A DNA stretch of 5,714 nt from Acidobacteriaceae bacterium (lineage in GTDB: Bacteria; Acidobacteriota; Terriglobia; Terriglobales; Acidobacteriaceae), in assembly GCA_003156235.1 (NCBI GenBank), contig PMGP01000459.1, forward strand, positions 1 through 5,714, written 5' to 3'. The position numbers and the translations under genes are program-made. The notes under the pieces are model-generated. The model had not been told where the DNA came from and searched no databases. It saw nothing but the letters and a program-made list of their open reading frames with translations. Positions 5,212-5,714 of this stretch are shown here, in pieces (position 1 is the first letter of the stretch; each line of letters starts with the position of its first letter).

Positions 5212-5714
5212 TTAGGCCGCGGCTGCTGCTGCTTCAGGAGCGGCTGTCTGGCTCTTGCAGTTCTTTTCCATTTCGTCGAAGCTGGGACGCACATGCGCGG
5301 GAATCGCGCGCCGTCCCATCTCGATGGCGATCATCGGAGCAGATCCCTTCAGAAACGATAGGATCAGCACGCGCAGCACGTGCAGATATTCGTTTTGTGC
5401 GTCTGCCGTCTTGGACATGTTCGAGGCCAGAGGACCAACCGCGCCGTAACACAGAAGAATACCCAGAAACGTTCCTACCAGCGCCGCCGCTACCTTTTCG
5501 CCGATCTCCTCCGGCGGGCCGCCCAGCGAACCCATGGTGATCACCACGCCCAGCACCGCCGCCACAATGCCCAGCCCCGGCAGTGAGTCTGCGACAGTGG
5601 TTAAGGAGGTGACCGGCAGCGTCGCCCCGTGGTGATGCACCTCCATGTCAAGCTCCATCATCTGGTCCATGTCGAAGGGGTCCACGCCTCCCGTGATGGC
5701 CATGCGCAGCGTGT
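5212..5714 (-). CDS. motA: Flagellar motor stator protein MotA, C-terminal part (5' end outside window)
   Basis: The frame is open to the window edge (Thr-Leu-Arg precede the Met at 5703), so that Met is internal and the gene starts outside. 166 residues are visible, about the last 60 % of a typical MotA. MotA forms the ring of membrane subunits around MotB and couples proton flow to torque on FliG. Seen in order: the end of the cytoplasmic loop with the family pattern E-x-HHH (HHH at 26-28 of the fragment); transmembrane helix 3 with P45 in SLPGLGIVAAVLGVV; transmembrane helix 4 with P94 in AVGPLAS; then a cytoplasmic tail with RPSFDEME. P45 and P94 are 49 residues apart, the same spacing as E. 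coli P173 and P222, which are needed for torque. The loop charges equivalent to E. coli R90 and E98 lie outside the window. The extreme C-terminus is Ala-rich. It lies upstream of motB and is probably in the same operon. Confidence 0.93.
   Translation of the reverse strand, partial: TLRMAITGGVDPFDMDQMMELDMEVHHHGATLPVTSLTTVADSLPGLGIVAAVLGVVITMGSLGGPPEEIGEKVAAALVGTFLGILLCYGAVGPLASNMSKTADAQNEYLHVLRVLILSFLKGSAPMIAIEMGRRAIPAHVRPSFDEMEKNCKSQTAAPEAAAAAA

Overview
The window looks like part of a chromosome from a GC-rich Gram-negative bacterium, most probably an acidobacterium (Acidobacteriota, Terriglobia-like). The grounds are the style of the secreted M1-type peptidase, the MotA/MotB sequences, and hairpin repeats of the form GTGCCCCA-stem-TGGGA, which I recall from acidobacterial intergenic regions. 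The taxon is an inference from memory, not from a search.

Layout, left to right. (1) 1-701, + strand: the 3' end of a gene whose protein resembles the C-terminal, thiamine-diphosphate-binding end of a pyruvate/2-oxoacid:ferredoxin oxidoreductase. (2) 717-758: a perfect 20-bp inverted repeat between convergent genes, probably a two-way terminator. (3) 788-3223, - strand: a complete secreted M1-family (gluzincin) metallopeptidase of 811 residues with a TTG start. It has an intact zinc site but no GXMEN exopeptidase motif. (4) 3224-4013: a 790-bp stretch with no credible gene, rich in inverted repeats. It holds two hairpins of one repeat family, a compact nested-stem region, a 27 % GC patch, and a MITE-like unit with 12-bp inverted ends. 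(5) 4014-5018, - strand: motB, complete from the chosen ATG. (6) 5019-5211: a 193-bp motA-motB gap occupied largely by a third, nested copy of the hairpin repeat. (7) 5212-5714, - strand: the 3' part of motA, running off the window.

How it works together. MotA and MotB form the proton-conducting stator of the flagellar motor. They lie in the usual order (motA then motB) and are probably co-transcribed, with the hairpin repeat between them. The peptidase and the oxidoreductase have no evident functional link to motility or to each other. The most interesting non-coding signal is the hairpin repeat family. Copies at 3335-3365, 3898-3937 and 5089-5171 share flanking bases, and two of them show compensatory base-pair changes. 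I see no CRISPR array, tRNA, rRNA, transposase gene or defence system.
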